DNA of 64,000 nucleotides from an uncultured Bacilli bacterium (GTDB lineage Bacteria > Bacillota_I > Bacilli_A > RF39 > UBA660), in NCBI GenBank assembly GCA_934101795.1, contig CAKORY010000005.1, forward strand, positions 4,525-68,524. Reading direction: 5' to 3'. The position numbers and the translations under genes were made by a program. Of the stretch, positions 52,568 through 60,948 are shown piece after piece. The notes under the pieces are model-generated. The model was not told the origin of the DNA. It worked only from the letters and a program-made list of their open reading frames with translations, and ran no database searches. Within the stretch, counting starts at the first letter, position 1, and the number at the start of each line of letters is the position of its first letter.

Positions 52568-53863
52568 ATGAAAATTCAAAATGTTAAAGGTGGTTATGAT
52601 TTTTTACCTAAAGAACAAAAAATTAGAAATTATATTAATGGAGTGCTTAAAGAAACATTTATGGAATATGGCTATGGTTCTATTGAAACTCCGATTTTAT
52701 GCTACTTAGATATGCTCGTAGATAAATATGATGAAAATAACGATTTACTTAAGGAAATTTATAAATTGAGTGATCAAGGAGGAAGAGAGCTTGGATTAAG
52801 ATATGACTTAACAGTACCATTTGCTAAGTTTATTGCTCTTAACAAAAATAACATATCAATGCCATTTAAAAGATATGAAATAGCTAAAGTATTTAGGGAT
52901 GGCCCAGTTAAAGTTGGTAGAGATAGAGAATTTACACAATGTGATGCTGATGTTGTAGGTATTGAAGGTCAATTTATTGAAGCAGAACTACTAAGTTTAT
53001 ATATTAACGCTTTTAAAAAGTTAGGTATTGATATTATAATTAAATACAATAATCGAAATTTAATGCGTGGACTTATAAAAGAAACTGGTGTAAGTGAAGA
53101 ACAAATAAGTAAAGTAATAACAATACTTGATAAAATGAATAAGATAACTGAAGAAGAACTTAGAACATATTTAATTGAAATAGCTATAGAAAATGAACAA
53201 ATCGATAAACTTCTTATGTTATTTAAAATGGACATTGATAAAATAAAGGATATGTTTAAAGATAGTACAAACGAAGAACTTACTTTAGGAATTAAAGAAA
53301 TTGATACATTAAAGGGATATATTGAAAAATTAGGTTATAGTGAAATTTGTAAAGTTGATTTAACACTTGCTCGTGGTCAAGATTATTACACTGGTAATGT
53401 TTTTGAAGTATATGATAAGTCTGGATATTTAACAAGTTCTATCGGTGGTGGCGGCAGATATGATAAAATGGTTACTGAATATATTAATGATGGTGAAACT
53501 TATCCTGCAGTTGGTATTAGTTTTGGTTTAACATCAATTTATGAAATACTTAAAACAAGAGATGATTTTAAAAATACATCAGATATTAAGTTTTATATAA
53601 TTCCAATGGGTGTTGATATGGAAGCTTTATCTTTAGCAGATACCCTAAGAGGTTATGGATATAATGTTGATATAGAAATGAAAGGCAGAAAACTTAAGAA
53701 AAGTTTAGACTTTGCTAATAGAGAAAATATTCCTTATGTAATAATTGTAGGTGAAGATGAAGTAAAAAATGGCAAAGTAATTGTTAAGGATATGATAAAT
53801 CAAAATAATTTTGAAATTGATTTAAAAAATCCCGAAAAAGTTAAAGAAATTGTGAAGTTGTAG
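52568..53863 (+). CDS. hisS: Histidine--tRNA ligase
   Basis: A 431-residue class II synthetase. Motif 1 is around YGSIETPIL, motif 2 KRYEIAKVFRDGPVKVGRDR with EFTQCD, the histidine-specific LARGQDYYTGNVFEV and motif 3 GGGGRYDKMV, and then an anticodon-binding domain with the histidine-family fold. The start follows AAGGAAGG. Expression is probably controlled by the His-rich leader and attenuator immediately upstream. Unlike most Bacilli it is not followed by aspS, and a terminator follows. Confidence 0.96.
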   Translation: MKIQNVKGGYDFLPKEQKIRNYINGVLKETFMEYGYGSIETPILCYLDMLVDKYDENNDLLKEIYKLSDQGGRELGLRYDLTVPFAKFIALNKNNISMPFKRYEIAKVFRDGPVKVGRDREFTQCDADVVGIEGQFIEAELLSLYINAFKKLGIDIIIKYNNRNLMRGLIKETGVSEEQISKVITILDKMNKITEEELRTYLIEIAIENEQIDKLLMLFKMDIDKIKDMFKDSTNEELTLGIKEIDTLKGYIEKLGYSEICKVDLTLARGQDYYTGNVFEVYDKSGYLTSSIGGGGRYDKMVTEYINDGETYPAVGISFGLTSIYEILKTRDDFKNTSDIKFYIIPMGVDMEALSLADTLRGYGYNVDIEMKGRKLKKSLDFANRENIPYVIIVGEDEVKNGKVIVKDMINQNNFEIDLKNPEKVKEIVKL

Positions 53864-53883
53864 TAATACATCTTCTTTTTTTT
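53854..53883 (+). terminator. Intrinsic terminator of hisS
   Basis: GAAG-T-TGTA, loop GTAA, TACA-T-CTTC (one T-T mismatch) and eight T. Contains the hisS stop codon. Confidence 0.65.
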
Positions 53884-53919
53884 GTAAAAATTTGTTAAAA
53901 TTAAAATGAGGAGAATAAA

Positions 53920-54264
53920 ATGATTAAGATAGATGAAAAGTTACAAGGAGATTATGATACTATTTTGAAAAAAATAGAAGAAGGTATTTTAGCAAGTTCT
54001 TTTTCTGCTACACTTGAGGCTAAGAAAGACTTTAAAGATATCGCCACCAGATATAGTATAAGAATTTTTGAAAGATACAGCGCTTTTGGAAAGAACAGAG
54101 TTACTTTAACAATTTCATTATTTGAAAGTAGTAATAAAAATATTGAAATATTTGCTGTTGCATCAGGTGGAAGTAACGGAATATTTATAAAAGTAAATGA
54201 TATTGGTGAAAATAGTTTTATAGAAGTTTTAGAAGATGTAATTAAAGATTATAAAAATGTATAA
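53920..54264 (+). CDS. Small conserved protein, DUF6054-like
   Basis: A 114-residue soluble protein with an alpha/beta layout. The ASGGSNGIFIKVNDIGE segment and overall size recall the DUF6054 family, though I recognise this only loosely. Function unknown. It has a GAGGAG ribosome site and sits between two terminators that share the TACATCTTC word, so it is a small separate unit between hisS and the dCMP deaminase gene. Confidence 0.6.
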   Translation: MIKIDEKLQGDYDTILKKIEEGILASSFSATLEAKKDFKDIATRYSIRIFERYSAFGKNRVTLTISLFESSNKNIEIFAVASGGSNGIFIKVNDIGENSFIEVLEDVIKDYKNV

Positions 54265-54282
54265 TACATCTTCTTTTTTTTT
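54232..54282 (+). terminator. Intrinsic terminator
   Basis: GAAGATGTA at 54232-54240 and TACATCTTC at 54265-54273, then a T run. The 24-base loop includes the stop codon. Confidence 0.55.
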
Positions 54283-54321
54283 CAAAAATTTGTTACAATA
54301 GATACATAAGGATGTGAAAAT

Positions 54322-54828
54322 ATGAATATTAAAAAGCAAAGAACCGATTATTTATCATGGGATGAGTATTTCATGGGTATTGCTAAATTATCAGCTCTAA
54401 GAAGTAAAGATCCATCTACACAAGTAGGTGCTTGTATTGTAAGTGATGACAATAGAATATTATCAATTGGTTATAATGGTGCCCCGAATGGATTTCATGA
54501 TGACTACTTTCCTTGGGATAGAGAAGGTAACCCACTTGAGACCAAATACTTATATGTTTGTCATGCTGAACTTAATGCAATTCTTAATTTTCGTGGCAAT
54601 AAAAGAGATTTAGAGAATTCTAAAATATACGTAGCCCTTTTTCCATGTAATGAATGTGCTAAGGCAATTATTCAAAGTGGAATAAAAGAGGTAGTATATC
54701 TAAATGATAAGTATCATGATGAAGTTAACTTTGTTGCATCAAGAAAGTTATTTGATGAATGTGGAGTAATATATCGTAAGTTAGATACTAAAATTGGTTA
54801 TAAAATTGAAATCGAACTAGACAAATAA
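54322..54828 (+). CDS. Deoxycytidylate deaminase (ComEB-like)
   Basis: A 168-residue zinc-dependent deaminase with CHAELNAIL (zinc His and catalytic Glu) and [14 protein letters not shown] (zinc Cys pair), plus the dCMP-type N-terminus [21 protein letters not shown]. It converts dCMP to dUMP for thymidylate supply. It lies 12 bases upstream of a sortase gene and begins a run that continues into the aldolase gene. Confidence 0.9.
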   Translation: MNIKKQRTDYLSWDEYFMGIAKLSALRSKDPSTQVGACIVSDDNRILSIGYNGAPNGFHDDYFPWDREGNPLETKYLYVCHAELNAILNFRGNKRDLENSKIYVALFPCNECAKAIIQSGIKEVVYLNDKYHDEVNFVASRKLFDECGVIYRKLDTKIGYKIEIELDK

Positions 54829-54840
54829 AGGGGAAATTTT

Positions 54841-55773
54841 ATGAAAAATCAATTTATTAATGATGATTTTGATGAAGAAAATCTAAAATTACCCAGATTA
54901 AAAGATGAAAAAAGTAATGTTTCATTCCAAGAAAAAGAAAAAAAACAAACTAAAAAAAACAAAAATATATTAATGTCATTTCTAATATTATTTATTGTCT
55001 TAGGTTTATACTCTGGTTATAATATAATAAGATGGGCAGTAGATAATAAAAACACTAAAAATCAGATTGAAGAAATTTATGAAACTACCAAAATCAAAGA
55101 GACACATGATACAGAAACAACTGAAATTATAAATCCTCCGAAAGGAAAAATTACAAAAGAAAACCCATACTGGGATTATATTAAAATGAATTTAATTAAT
55201 GTAGATTTTACCAAATTAAAAGAAAAAAATAGTGATACTGTTGGATGGATACAAGTAAGTGGTACAAATATAAATTATCCATTTGTCCAAACTAACAATA
55301 ATACCTATTATCTAAAAAAAGATTTTAATAAGAAATATAATTCAGCTGGCTGGGTATTCATGGATTATCGAAACAATTTAGAAAGTTTTAATCAAAATAC
55401 TATTATTTATGGTCATGGTAGAATAGATGGTACAATGTTTGGATCTTTAAAAAATATTACTCAAAGTAATTGGTATAATGATAAAAACAACCATATTGTT
55501 AAGCTTTCAACAGAGTATCAAAATACTATGTGGCAAGTATTTAGTATCTATAGAATTCCTGAAACTAATGATTATTTAGATATAAATTTTAATGATAACA
55601 AAAAATATAATGAGTTTTTAAAAATGCTTCAAGACAGAAGTGAATATAAATTTGATGTAAATTTAAATGCAGAAGATAAAATACTTACTCTATCAACCTG
55701 TTACAAAGAAAATGATAGAGTAGTACTTCATGCAAAACTAATAAAAATGGAGGTAAGAAATGGAAATAATTGA
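54841..55773 (+). CDS. Class B sortase
   Basis: A 310-residue sortase with a cytoplasmic N-terminus, one membrane segment (about 42-64) and an extracellular sortase B domain from about 120. VGWIQVSGTNINYPFVQTNN, the His in IIYGHGRIDGTMFG, the Cys in TLSTC and the Arg in ENDRVVLHAKL form the complete triad. It is closely related to the sortase at 5080 but lacks that protein's large N-terminal domain. The end overlaps the aldolase gene by 14 bases. No obvious substrate gene is adjacent. Confidence 0.92.
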   Translation: MKNQFINDDFDEENLKLPRLKDEKSNVSFQEKEKKQTKKNKNILMSFLILFIVLGLYSGYNIIRWAVDNKNTKNQIEEIYETTKIKETHDTETTEIINPPKGKITKENPYWDYIKMNLINVDFTKLKEKNSDTVGWIQVSGTNINYPFVQTNNNTYYLKKDFNKKYNSAGWVFMDYRNNLESFNQNTIIYGHGRIDGTMFGSLKNITQSNWYNDKNNHIVKLSTEYQNTMWQVFSIYRIPETNDYLDINFNDNKKYNEFLKMLQDRSEYKFDVNLNAEDKILTLSTCYKENDRVVLHAKLIKMEVRNGNN

Positions 55774-56638
55774 TAAATTAAGAAATAAGAAAGGATTTAT
55801 AGCAGCTTTAGACCAAAGCGGAGGAAGTAGTAAAAAAACACTTGCAAATTATGGTATTTTAGAAGATTTAATCACCAGTGATGAAGTTATGTTTGACTAT
55901 ATACATAAGATGCGTTCAAGAATTATTACAAATGAAGCTTTTGATGATAGAATTCTAGGTGTAATACTTTTTGAAAACACAATGGAAAGAGATATCGATG
56001 GTATAAATACAGTTAAATACTTAGAAAATAAAGGTATTCCTAGTTTTTTAAAAATAGATGTAGGACTTGAAGATGAAGATGGTGGCATGCAAATGCTTAA
56101 AGAAATACCAAATTTTGAAGAAAGACTAGAAAAAGCTAAAAGTTATGGTATAGTGGGAACTAAAATGCGTTCAGTTATTAAAGAATATAATGAATATGGT
56201 ATAAAAAAGGTAATAGAGCAACAATTTAGTTTAGCTAAAATAATAATAGCACATGGACTTATTCCTATTATTGAACCAGAAGTAGATATTCATGCTCAAA
56301 ATAAAAAACAGATTGAAACATTTATGAGAAGTGAGATACTTCGAAATTTAGATAAAACTAAAAAAGAAGACTATTTAATGTTTAAATTTACTCTTCCAGA
56401 AGTAGCAAATTATTATAATGATTTACTTCGTCATAAAAATGTATTAAGAATCGTAGCTTTATCTGGTGGCTATGAAAGAACTTTAGCTTGTGAAAAATTA
56501 AAACAAAACAAAAAAATGATTGCATCATTTTCTAGAGCTTTACTTGAAGGCTTAAATGTAAATATGTCTGATGAAGAGTTTACAAAAAAATTAGATAATA
56601 CAATTAAAGAAATATATGATGCATCTGTTAAAAAGTAA
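55760..56638 (+). CDS. fda: Fructose-bisphosphate aldolase, class I
   Basis: A 292-residue class I aldolase of the staphylococcal Fda type, beginning IIDKLRNKKGFIAALDQSGG and containing VGTKMRSVIKEYN, IPIIEPEVDIHAQ and a Schiff-base Lys region around YLMFKFTLPEV. It splits fructose-1,6-bisphosphate into triose phosphates in glycolysis. The GGAGG ribosome site lies within the end of the sortase gene, suggesting coupled translation of two functionally unrelated proteins. Confidence 0.9.
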   Translation: MEIIDKLRNKKGFIAALDQSGGSSKKTLANYGILEDLITSDEVMFDYIHKMRSRIITNEAFDDRILGVILFENTMERDIDGINTVKYLENKGIPSFLKIDVGLEDEDGGMQMLKEIPNFEERLEKAKSYGIVGTKMRSVIKEYNEYGIKKVIEQQFSLAKIIIAHGLIPIIEPEVDIHAQNKKQIETFMRSEILRNLDKTKKEDYLMFKFTLPEVANYYNDLLRHKNVLRIVALSGGYERTLACEKLKQNKKMIASFSRALLEGLNVNMSDEEFTKKLDNTIKEIYDASVKK

Positions 56639-56652
56639 ATGATAAAAATAAT

Positions 56653-56690
56653 AACCAACTTTACACAAATTTTGTAAAGTTGGTTTTATT
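56653..56690 (+). terminator. Intrinsic terminator of the aldolase unit
   Basis: AACCAACTTTACA, 7-base loop, TGTAAAGTTGGTT and TTATT: a 13-bp perfect stem. Confidence 0.85.
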
Positions 56691-56752
56691 AATGGTTAAA
56701 AAAGTAAGAAAATGTGTTATTATAGTAGTCCTTATATAAAGGAGGGAATATA

Positions 56753-57622
56753 ATGGATAATATTATAAATGATTTAAAGGGGGTAACTGGTATAAATAAC
56801 GAATATTTTATATTGGTTATAATATCAATAATAATTATATTATGTCTTAAAATTATAAGTAAAATAATAAGTAGGATGTATGCTTTAAATAAACATACAA
56901 ATAGAAAAATATTTAAGTTTAATCAATCTCTTAATGTAATAACCAATATAATTGTTTTTCTAAGCATATTTATACTTTGGGAAGGCCATTTAAAAAATAT
57001 TGTAACAATAATATCTTTTATATCTGCAGGTGCAACGATAGCCTTAAGAGAAGTTATTCTTAATTTAATAGCAGGTCTTTACATTAAAGTATCAAAACCA
57101 TTTGTGGTTGAAGATAGAATAGAAATAAATAATGTAAAAGGTGATGTAGTTTTAATAAGTAGCATGAGCTTTAAAGTTTTAGAACTTGGTGATAGACTAA
57201 ATGGTGAACAAAGTAGTGGTATTATTGTAAATATACCTAATTCTAAAATATTTAGTGAAACCCTAAAAAACTATACAACAGCATTTAAATATATTTGGTC
57301 TGAAATGGTTGTAAATATTGATTTTGAAGCTGATATTGATAAAAATAAGAAAAAACTATATGAAATAGTTAATAAAAATGAAATTATTAAAACTATACCT
57401 AAAAAAATGGATAGAGCAATAGATGAAGCATGTGGAACATATAGAATTTATTATAATAATTTAAAACCAATTATTTATACAGAATATAAAGATGACCATA
57501 TTGAACTAACAATTAGATTTTTAGTGCACCCTAAAAAGGAACGAAATGTTATAAATGATTTATGGATTAATATCATTAAAGAAGCTCAGAAAGGTAATAT
57601 AAATCTATTTATAAAGAAATAA
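56753..57622 (+). CDS. MscS-family mechanosensitive channel
   Basis: A 289-residue small-conductance channel with three membrane segments (about 16-36, 58-78, 86-110). The pore helix GATIALREVILNLIAGLYI is followed by the beta domain (VSKPFVVEDRIEINNVKGDVVLIS, IVNIPNSKIF) and an alpha/beta cytoplasmic cage. It releases solutes during osmotic downshift. AAGGAGG ribosome site. Confidence 0.9.
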   Translation: MDNIINDLKGVTGINNEYFILVIISIIIILCLKIISKIISRMYALNKHTNRKIFKFNQSLNVITNIIVFLSIFILWEGHLKNIVTIISFISAGATIALREVILNLIAGLYIKVSKPFVVEDRIEINNVKGDVVLISSMSFKVLELGDRLNGEQSSGIIVNIPNSKIFSETLKNYTTAFKYIWSEMVVNIDFEADIDKNKKKLYEIVNKNEIIKTIPKKMDRAIDEACGTYRIYYNNLKPIIYTEYKDDHIELTIRFLVHPKKERNVINDLWINIIKEAQKGNINLFIKK

Positions 57623-57676
57623 ATAGCTAAAATGATATTGTTTTTTAGTAAAAATTATAAAATTTATTTAAATTAG

Positions 57677-57704
57677 TTGAAAAATACTATATTTTTGGTA
57701 TAAT
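57677..57704 (+). promoter_or_regulatory. Promoter of rpmG-efp
   Basis: TTGAAA at 57677-57682, 16-base spacer, TATAAT at 57699-57704. Confidence 0.5.
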
Positions 57705-57737
57705 TAAAAGAGATTATTTAAGTGAGGAGGAATAATT

Positions 57738-57902
57738 ATGGCAAAAAAGGAAAATCGTAGTGAAGTAACTATGAGATGTTCTGTTTGTGGTTTTGAATTA
57801 CGCCCAGTTAGTAAAAATAAAAAGAATACTCCAGACCGTCTAGAATTAAATAGATACTGCCCAAAATGTAGAAAGACAGTAGCTGCTAAAGAAAAGAAAT
57901 AA
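57738..57902 (+). CDS. rpmG: 50S ribosomal protein L33
   Basis: A 54-residue ORF beginning AKKENRSEVTMRCSVCG and ending YCPKCRKTVAAKEKK. The two CxxC pairs are the zinc ribbon of the zinc-binding L33 form. GAGGAGG ribosome site. 18 bases before efp, so both probably share the promoter at 57677. Found by reading the sequence; it is shorter than typical ORF cut-offs. Confidence 0.93.
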   Translation: MAKKENRSEVTMRCSVCGFELRPVSKNKKNTPDRLELNRYCPKCRKTVAAKEKK

Positions 57903-57920
57903 TAGAAAAGAGGATTAAAT

Positions 57921-58481
57921 ATGGATATTAATATTAATGATATCAAAAATGGTATGACAATTATCATGGATGGTAATTTATATACTATCGTGGAATTTCA
58001 ACATGTAAAACCTGGAAAAGGACCTGCTTTTGTAAGAATTAAAAGAAGAAATTTAAGAACTGGAGCAGTTACAGAAGATACATTTAATACCAATATTAAA
58101 ATAACTAAAGCTCATATTGAAAAAGTTAAAGCTGGTTATTTATATGCTATGGGAGATACTTATGTATTCATGAATAATGAAACATATGAACAAATAGAAC
58201 TTCCTGCATCAGTTTTAGGAGACAATGTTAATTTCATTAAAGAAGGATTAGAAATTGATATTGATAATTATGATGGAGAAATAATTGGTATTACATTACC
58301 TGAAAAAGTTGAATACACAGTAGTAGAAACAGAACCAGCAGTTAAAGGCAATACAGCAACAAATGCAAGTAAAGATGCTAAAATTGAAACTGGTTATATA
58401 GTTAAAGTTCCTTTATTTATAAATGAAGGAGAAAAAATTATAATTTCAACTAAGGATGGAAAATATTCTGGAAGAGCATAA
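57921..58481 (+). CDS. efp: Elongation factor P
   Basis: A 186-residue three-domain EF-P that relieves ribosome stalling at polyproline. Domain I carries the loop KPGKGPAFVRIKRRNLRTG with the lysine that is modified in some species. The C-terminal domain ends IVKVPLFINEGEKI, then STKDGKYSGRA. Normal length. Together with YebC it forms part of the stall-rescue repertoire in this window, relevant to the Pro-rich repeat protein at 1738. Confidence 0.96.
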   Translation: MDININDIKNGMTIIMDGNLYTIVEFQHVKPGKGPAFVRIKRRNLRTGAVTEDTFNTNIKITKAHIEKVKAGYLYAMGDTYVFMNNETYEQIELPASVLGDNVNFIKEGLEIDIDNYDGEIIGITLPEKVEYTVVETEPAVKGNTATNASKDAKIETGYIVKVPLFINEGEKIIISTKDGKYSGRA

Positions 58482-58496
58482 AGCTCTTTTTTTGTT
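58472..58496 (+). terminator. Intrinsic terminator of efp
   Basis: AAGAGC, loop ATAAA, GCTCTT and T run, with the efp stop in the loop. Confidence 0.7.
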
Positions 58497-58499
58497 TTT

Positions 58500-58530
58500 C
58501 AAAAAGGTGGGCCAGTGGCCCACCTTTTTG
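58500..58530. repeat. Palindrome P1 (GGTGGGCC arms), also a minus-strand terminator
   Basis: Arms CAAAAAGGTGGGCC and its exact reverse complement around AGT: 14 bp, G+C-rich, unlike nearby sequence. First of seven related palindromes ending at 60693. Confidence 0.75.
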
Positions 58531-58535
58531 AAATA

Positions 58536-59434
58536 TCAAACAAACTCATAAGTAATTGGTATTAATTTTTCACTTTTTACATATTCTGCTACAAACTTAT
58601 CTTGCTTTTTACTGATAATAATACCTATAGTTGGGTTATTTATATTACTTTTCTTATAATTATCAATTAAGTTCATATAAAATTCTACTTGAGCTTTATC
58701 TTCTTTCTTTAGTTCTCTAAGTTTTAATTCCATCACAACATAACAATTAAATTCTAAATTAAAAAGGAGCATATCTATATAATAATTTTTGTTGTTAACA
58801 GTTATTTTATATTGATTTCCAACCCACGCTAAATTATTTCTAAGTTGCTTAAATACAGTGTTTAACTGGACATATATTAGTTTTTCTAAATCACTTTCTG
58901 TTTTAACTTTATTGCTTGCAAGTTCAAGAATAATTGGATTTTTGTAATTATCAGTTATAGTATTAGGTAAAACAGGTAAGATAATATCAACTTTGTCTGG
59001 TTTATTTAATAGTCTTTCATATGAGTTGCTTTTTATTTCATTAGTAAGGTCTCTTTTTGATAAATTATTTTTAATACATAAGTTAATATAGTAATTTCTT
59101 TTATTTTCATCTTTTATTGGTAGTATTTTGCAAATATTTGTCCAACTTAATTTGTGGCGCACTGTGCCGCAATTTGCAAAAGTTAAATAAAATTGTCTAA
59201 ATCTTCTCATATTTGAATAGTCATATCCTTTGCCATATTCTTGAGTTAACTTTTCAGACCATTCTTTCAATAATTTGTCACCTTACTTTTTTCTTTACCG
59301 CCCTGAGCATCAACTATAAGTTTCCCAATATTCCAATATGAGTCCACAAGTTCATAATTAGCATTAGCTTCTCTGATAGCTCTTCCTATTTCTACTTTCT
59401 TTACATAATTTTTAATTTCATCATAATAATCCAT
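58536..59434 (-). pseudogene. DUF1016/YhcG-type PD-(D/E)XK nuclease, frameshifted
   Basis: Starts at ATG 59434 after AAGGAGG and reads MDYYDEIKNYVKKVEIGRAI, then DAQGGKEKSK like the neighbouring intact gene. It then loses four bases near 59281 relative to that copy and ends early. The rest (58536-59270 frame) keeps the whole remainder: the N-terminal winged-helix part (YGKGYDYSNMRRFRQFYLTF), LSWTNICKILPI, and the nuclease core with YIDMLLFNLEFNCYVVMELK. A truncated protein from ATG 59270 is conceivable. A degenerate palindrome (P2) lies at the codons just before LSW. Confidence 0.8.
59148..59176. repeat. Palindrome P2, inside the DUF1016 pseudogene
   Basis: AATTTGTGGCGCA opposite TGTGCCGCAATTT, imperfect. 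Lies at the codons between RQFYLTF and LSW. Confidence 0.7.
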
Positions 59435-59542
59435 ATTTTCCTCCTTTTAAATTTTAATTTTTGATTGGTAAAATAGTTCAAGTAATAGTTTAACTTAATA
59501 GTTAAAGAAATAGGTAAAAAAACTGTTATAACACATGGTTCA

Positions 59543-59567
59543 ATTGGTGGCACACTGTGCCACCAAT
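59543..59567. repeat. Palindrome P3, intergenic
   Basis: ATTGGTGGCACA, single C, and the exact reverse complement (12-bp arms). It is preceded by AGGTAAAAAAACTGTTATA, which recurs almost unchanged before P5 (60571-60590). Confidence 0.85.
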
Positions 59568-59575
59568 CAGAAACT

Positions 59576-60481
59576 TTATTTTATTAATTCATAAGTAAGT
59601 GGCATTATTTTCTCATTTCTTACAAAGTTGGCGATAAATTTATCTTGGTTTTTAGTTATGATAATACCTATAGTAGGGTTGTTACTAGCTTCTTTTACAA
59701 AGCTATCAACTAAATTCATGTAAAACTCAACTTGCCCCTTATCTTCTTTTTTTAGTTTTCTACATTTTATTTCTACAACTACAAAACAATTATATACGTA
59801 GTTATAAAGTAGCATATCTATGAAATAGTTCTTATTTCCATCACTTATTTTATATTGATTTCCTACCCAAGCAAACCCATTACCCAGTTGTAAGAACACA
59901 TAACTTAACTGCGAATAAATTAATTTTTCTAAATCACTTTCGTTTTTTATTTCATTATCTTTTAATTTTAATAATATTGGATTTTTAAAATTATTTGTTA
60001 TACTAGGTACTTTAGTTGGAACAACTATATCTATCTTATCAGGTTTATGTTCTAATCTTTCATACGAGTTACTTTTCATTTCTTGTTTTAATTCACGAAC
60101 TGAAAGTTTATTTTCAATACACAAGTTAATATAATAATTTCTTTTATTTAGGTCTACTATTGGCAAAAGTACTCTTATAACAGACCAACTCAATTGTGGA
60201 CACACCGTGTCCACAATTGGAAAAGTTAAATAAAATTGCCTAAATCTTCTCATGTTTGAATAGTCATATCCCTTTCCATATTCTTGAGTTAATTTTTCTG
60301 ACCATTCTTTCAATAATTTATCCCCATATTTACTTTTTTCTTTTCCACCTTGAGCATCAACTATAAGTTTTCCAATATTCCAATATGAGTCCACAAGTTC
60401 ATTATTAGCATTTGCTTCTCTGATAGCTCTTCCTATTTCTACTTTTTTTACATAATTTTTAATTTCATCATAATAATTCAT
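59576..60481 (-). CDS. DUF1016/YhcG-type PD-(D/E)XK nuclease
   Basis: A 301-residue intact member. The N-terminal DUF1016 domain has SYWNIGKLIVDAQGGKEKSK, YGDKLLKEWSEKL and YGKGYDYSNMRRFRQFYLTF. The C-terminal PD-(D/E)XK domain has NYFIDMLLYNYVYNCFVVVEIKCRKL, with Asp, Glu and Lys as metal ligands and catalytic residue. YhcG-type proteins often accompany restriction systems or mobile elements, and their biological role is unsettled. The frame extends upstream to 60667 through decayed copies of itself, but GGGGGATAATT before ATG 60481 marks the start. A perfect palindrome (P4) is built into its coding sequence. Confidence 0.85.
   Translation of the reverse strand: MNYYDEIKNYVKKVEIGRAIREANANNELVDSYWNIGKLIVDAQGGKEKSKYGDKLLKEWSEKLTQEYGKGYDYSNMRRFRQFYLTFPIVDTVCPQLSWSVIRVLLPIVDLNKRNYYINLCIENKLSVRELKQEMKSNSYERLEHKPDKIDIVVPTKVPSITNNFKNPILLKLKDNEIKNESDLEKLIYSQLSYVFLQLGNGFAWVGNQYKISDGNKNYFIDMLLYNYVYNCFVVVEIKCRKLKKEDKGQVEFYMNLVDSFVKEASNNPTIGIIITKNQDKFIANFVRNEKIMPLTYELIK
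60191..60219. repeat. Palindrome P4, inside the intact DUF1016 gene
   Basis: Arm CAATTGTGGACAC, loop ACC, and the exact reverse complement: 13-bp arms. It encodes part of PIVDTVCPQLSW. Confidence 0.9.
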
Positions 60482-60532
60482 AATTATCCCCCTCAATCTA
60501 TCATTTTTTTTGTTGTAAATATTCGACCAGTT

Positions 60533-60560
60533 CAATAGATGGACCACTAGGCCAACTATT
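60533..60560. repeat. Palindrome P7 (degenerate), upstream of the DUF1016 gene
   Basis: CAATAGATGGACC opposite GGCCAACTATT around ACTA, with mismatches. On the minus strand it reads FLIVGLVVHLLNWSNI, recalling FPIVDTVCPQLSWSVI of the intact gene. Confidence 0.6.
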
Positions 60561-60602
60561 AAAAATTGTATAGGTAAAAGAACTGTTATAGCACACAGTT
60601 CA

Positions 60603-60627
60603 ATTTGTGGCACAGTGTGCCACAAAT
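60603..60627. repeat. Palindrome P5, intergenic
   Basis: ATTTGTGGCACA, single G, exact reverse complement (12-bp arms). Confidence 0.85.
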
Positions 60628-60664
60628 CAAAAAATTTAATTAGTACTACTTTATCAACTAAACT

Positions 60665-60693
60665 CAATTCTTGCTACACTGTGGCAAGAATTG
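60665..60693. repeat. Palindrome P6, at the end of the DUF1016 remnant
   Basis: CAATTCTTGC-T-ACA, single C, TGT-G-GCAAGAATTG: 14-bp arms with one mismatch. Confidence 0.8.
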
Positions 60694-60815
60694 GAAAAGT
60701 AAGATAAAATTGGCGAAATCTAGATAAATTTGTATAATTATAACCTTACCATATTCTTTTGATAATGTATCTGCCAATTTCTTTATTAGTTCATTTCCCT
60801 CTAATAATAATTCAT
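60694..60815 (-). pseudogene. 5' remnant of a third DUF1016 gene
   Basis: On the minus strand GGGGATAATT and ATGAATTATTAT at 60815 copy the start of the intact gene but meet TAG at once. Downstream, KKLADTLSKEYGK and, after a small shift, YNYTNLSRFRQFYLTFP are recognisable and lead straight into palindrome P6. Most of the DUF1016 domain and the entire nuclease domain are gone. The 448-base stretch 60482-60929 otherwise holds palindromes P5-P7 and A+T-rich sequence. Confidence 0.7.
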
Positions 60816-60910
60816 AATTATCCCCTTTATACAATATTTACTTATACTTCCCTTAAAACTATATAAAAATATTTTATCATTTTGATGCTTTAAAAGCAAG
60901 CTTTTTTAAA

Positions 60911-60948
60911 TAAAAAAATAAGTAGAAAATTATTTTAATTTTCTACTT
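60911..60948 (-). terminator. Terminator of the M3-like peptidase gene
   Basis: AAGTAGAAAATTA, 3-base loop and exact reverse complement. On the minus strand it is followed by ATTTTTTTA. The stem contains the stop codon. Confidence 0.8.

Noticed and set aside
60482..60667. 62-residue N-terminal extension of the intact DUF1016 protein
   Set aside because: It is translation of decayed duplicate segments and palindromes; the conserved start is at 60481 behind GGGGGATAATT.
59571..60667. Classical insertion sequence with transposase
   Set aside because: No transposase motif, terminal inverted repeats or target duplication could be identified; the genes are PD-(D/E)XK nucleases with internal palindromes.
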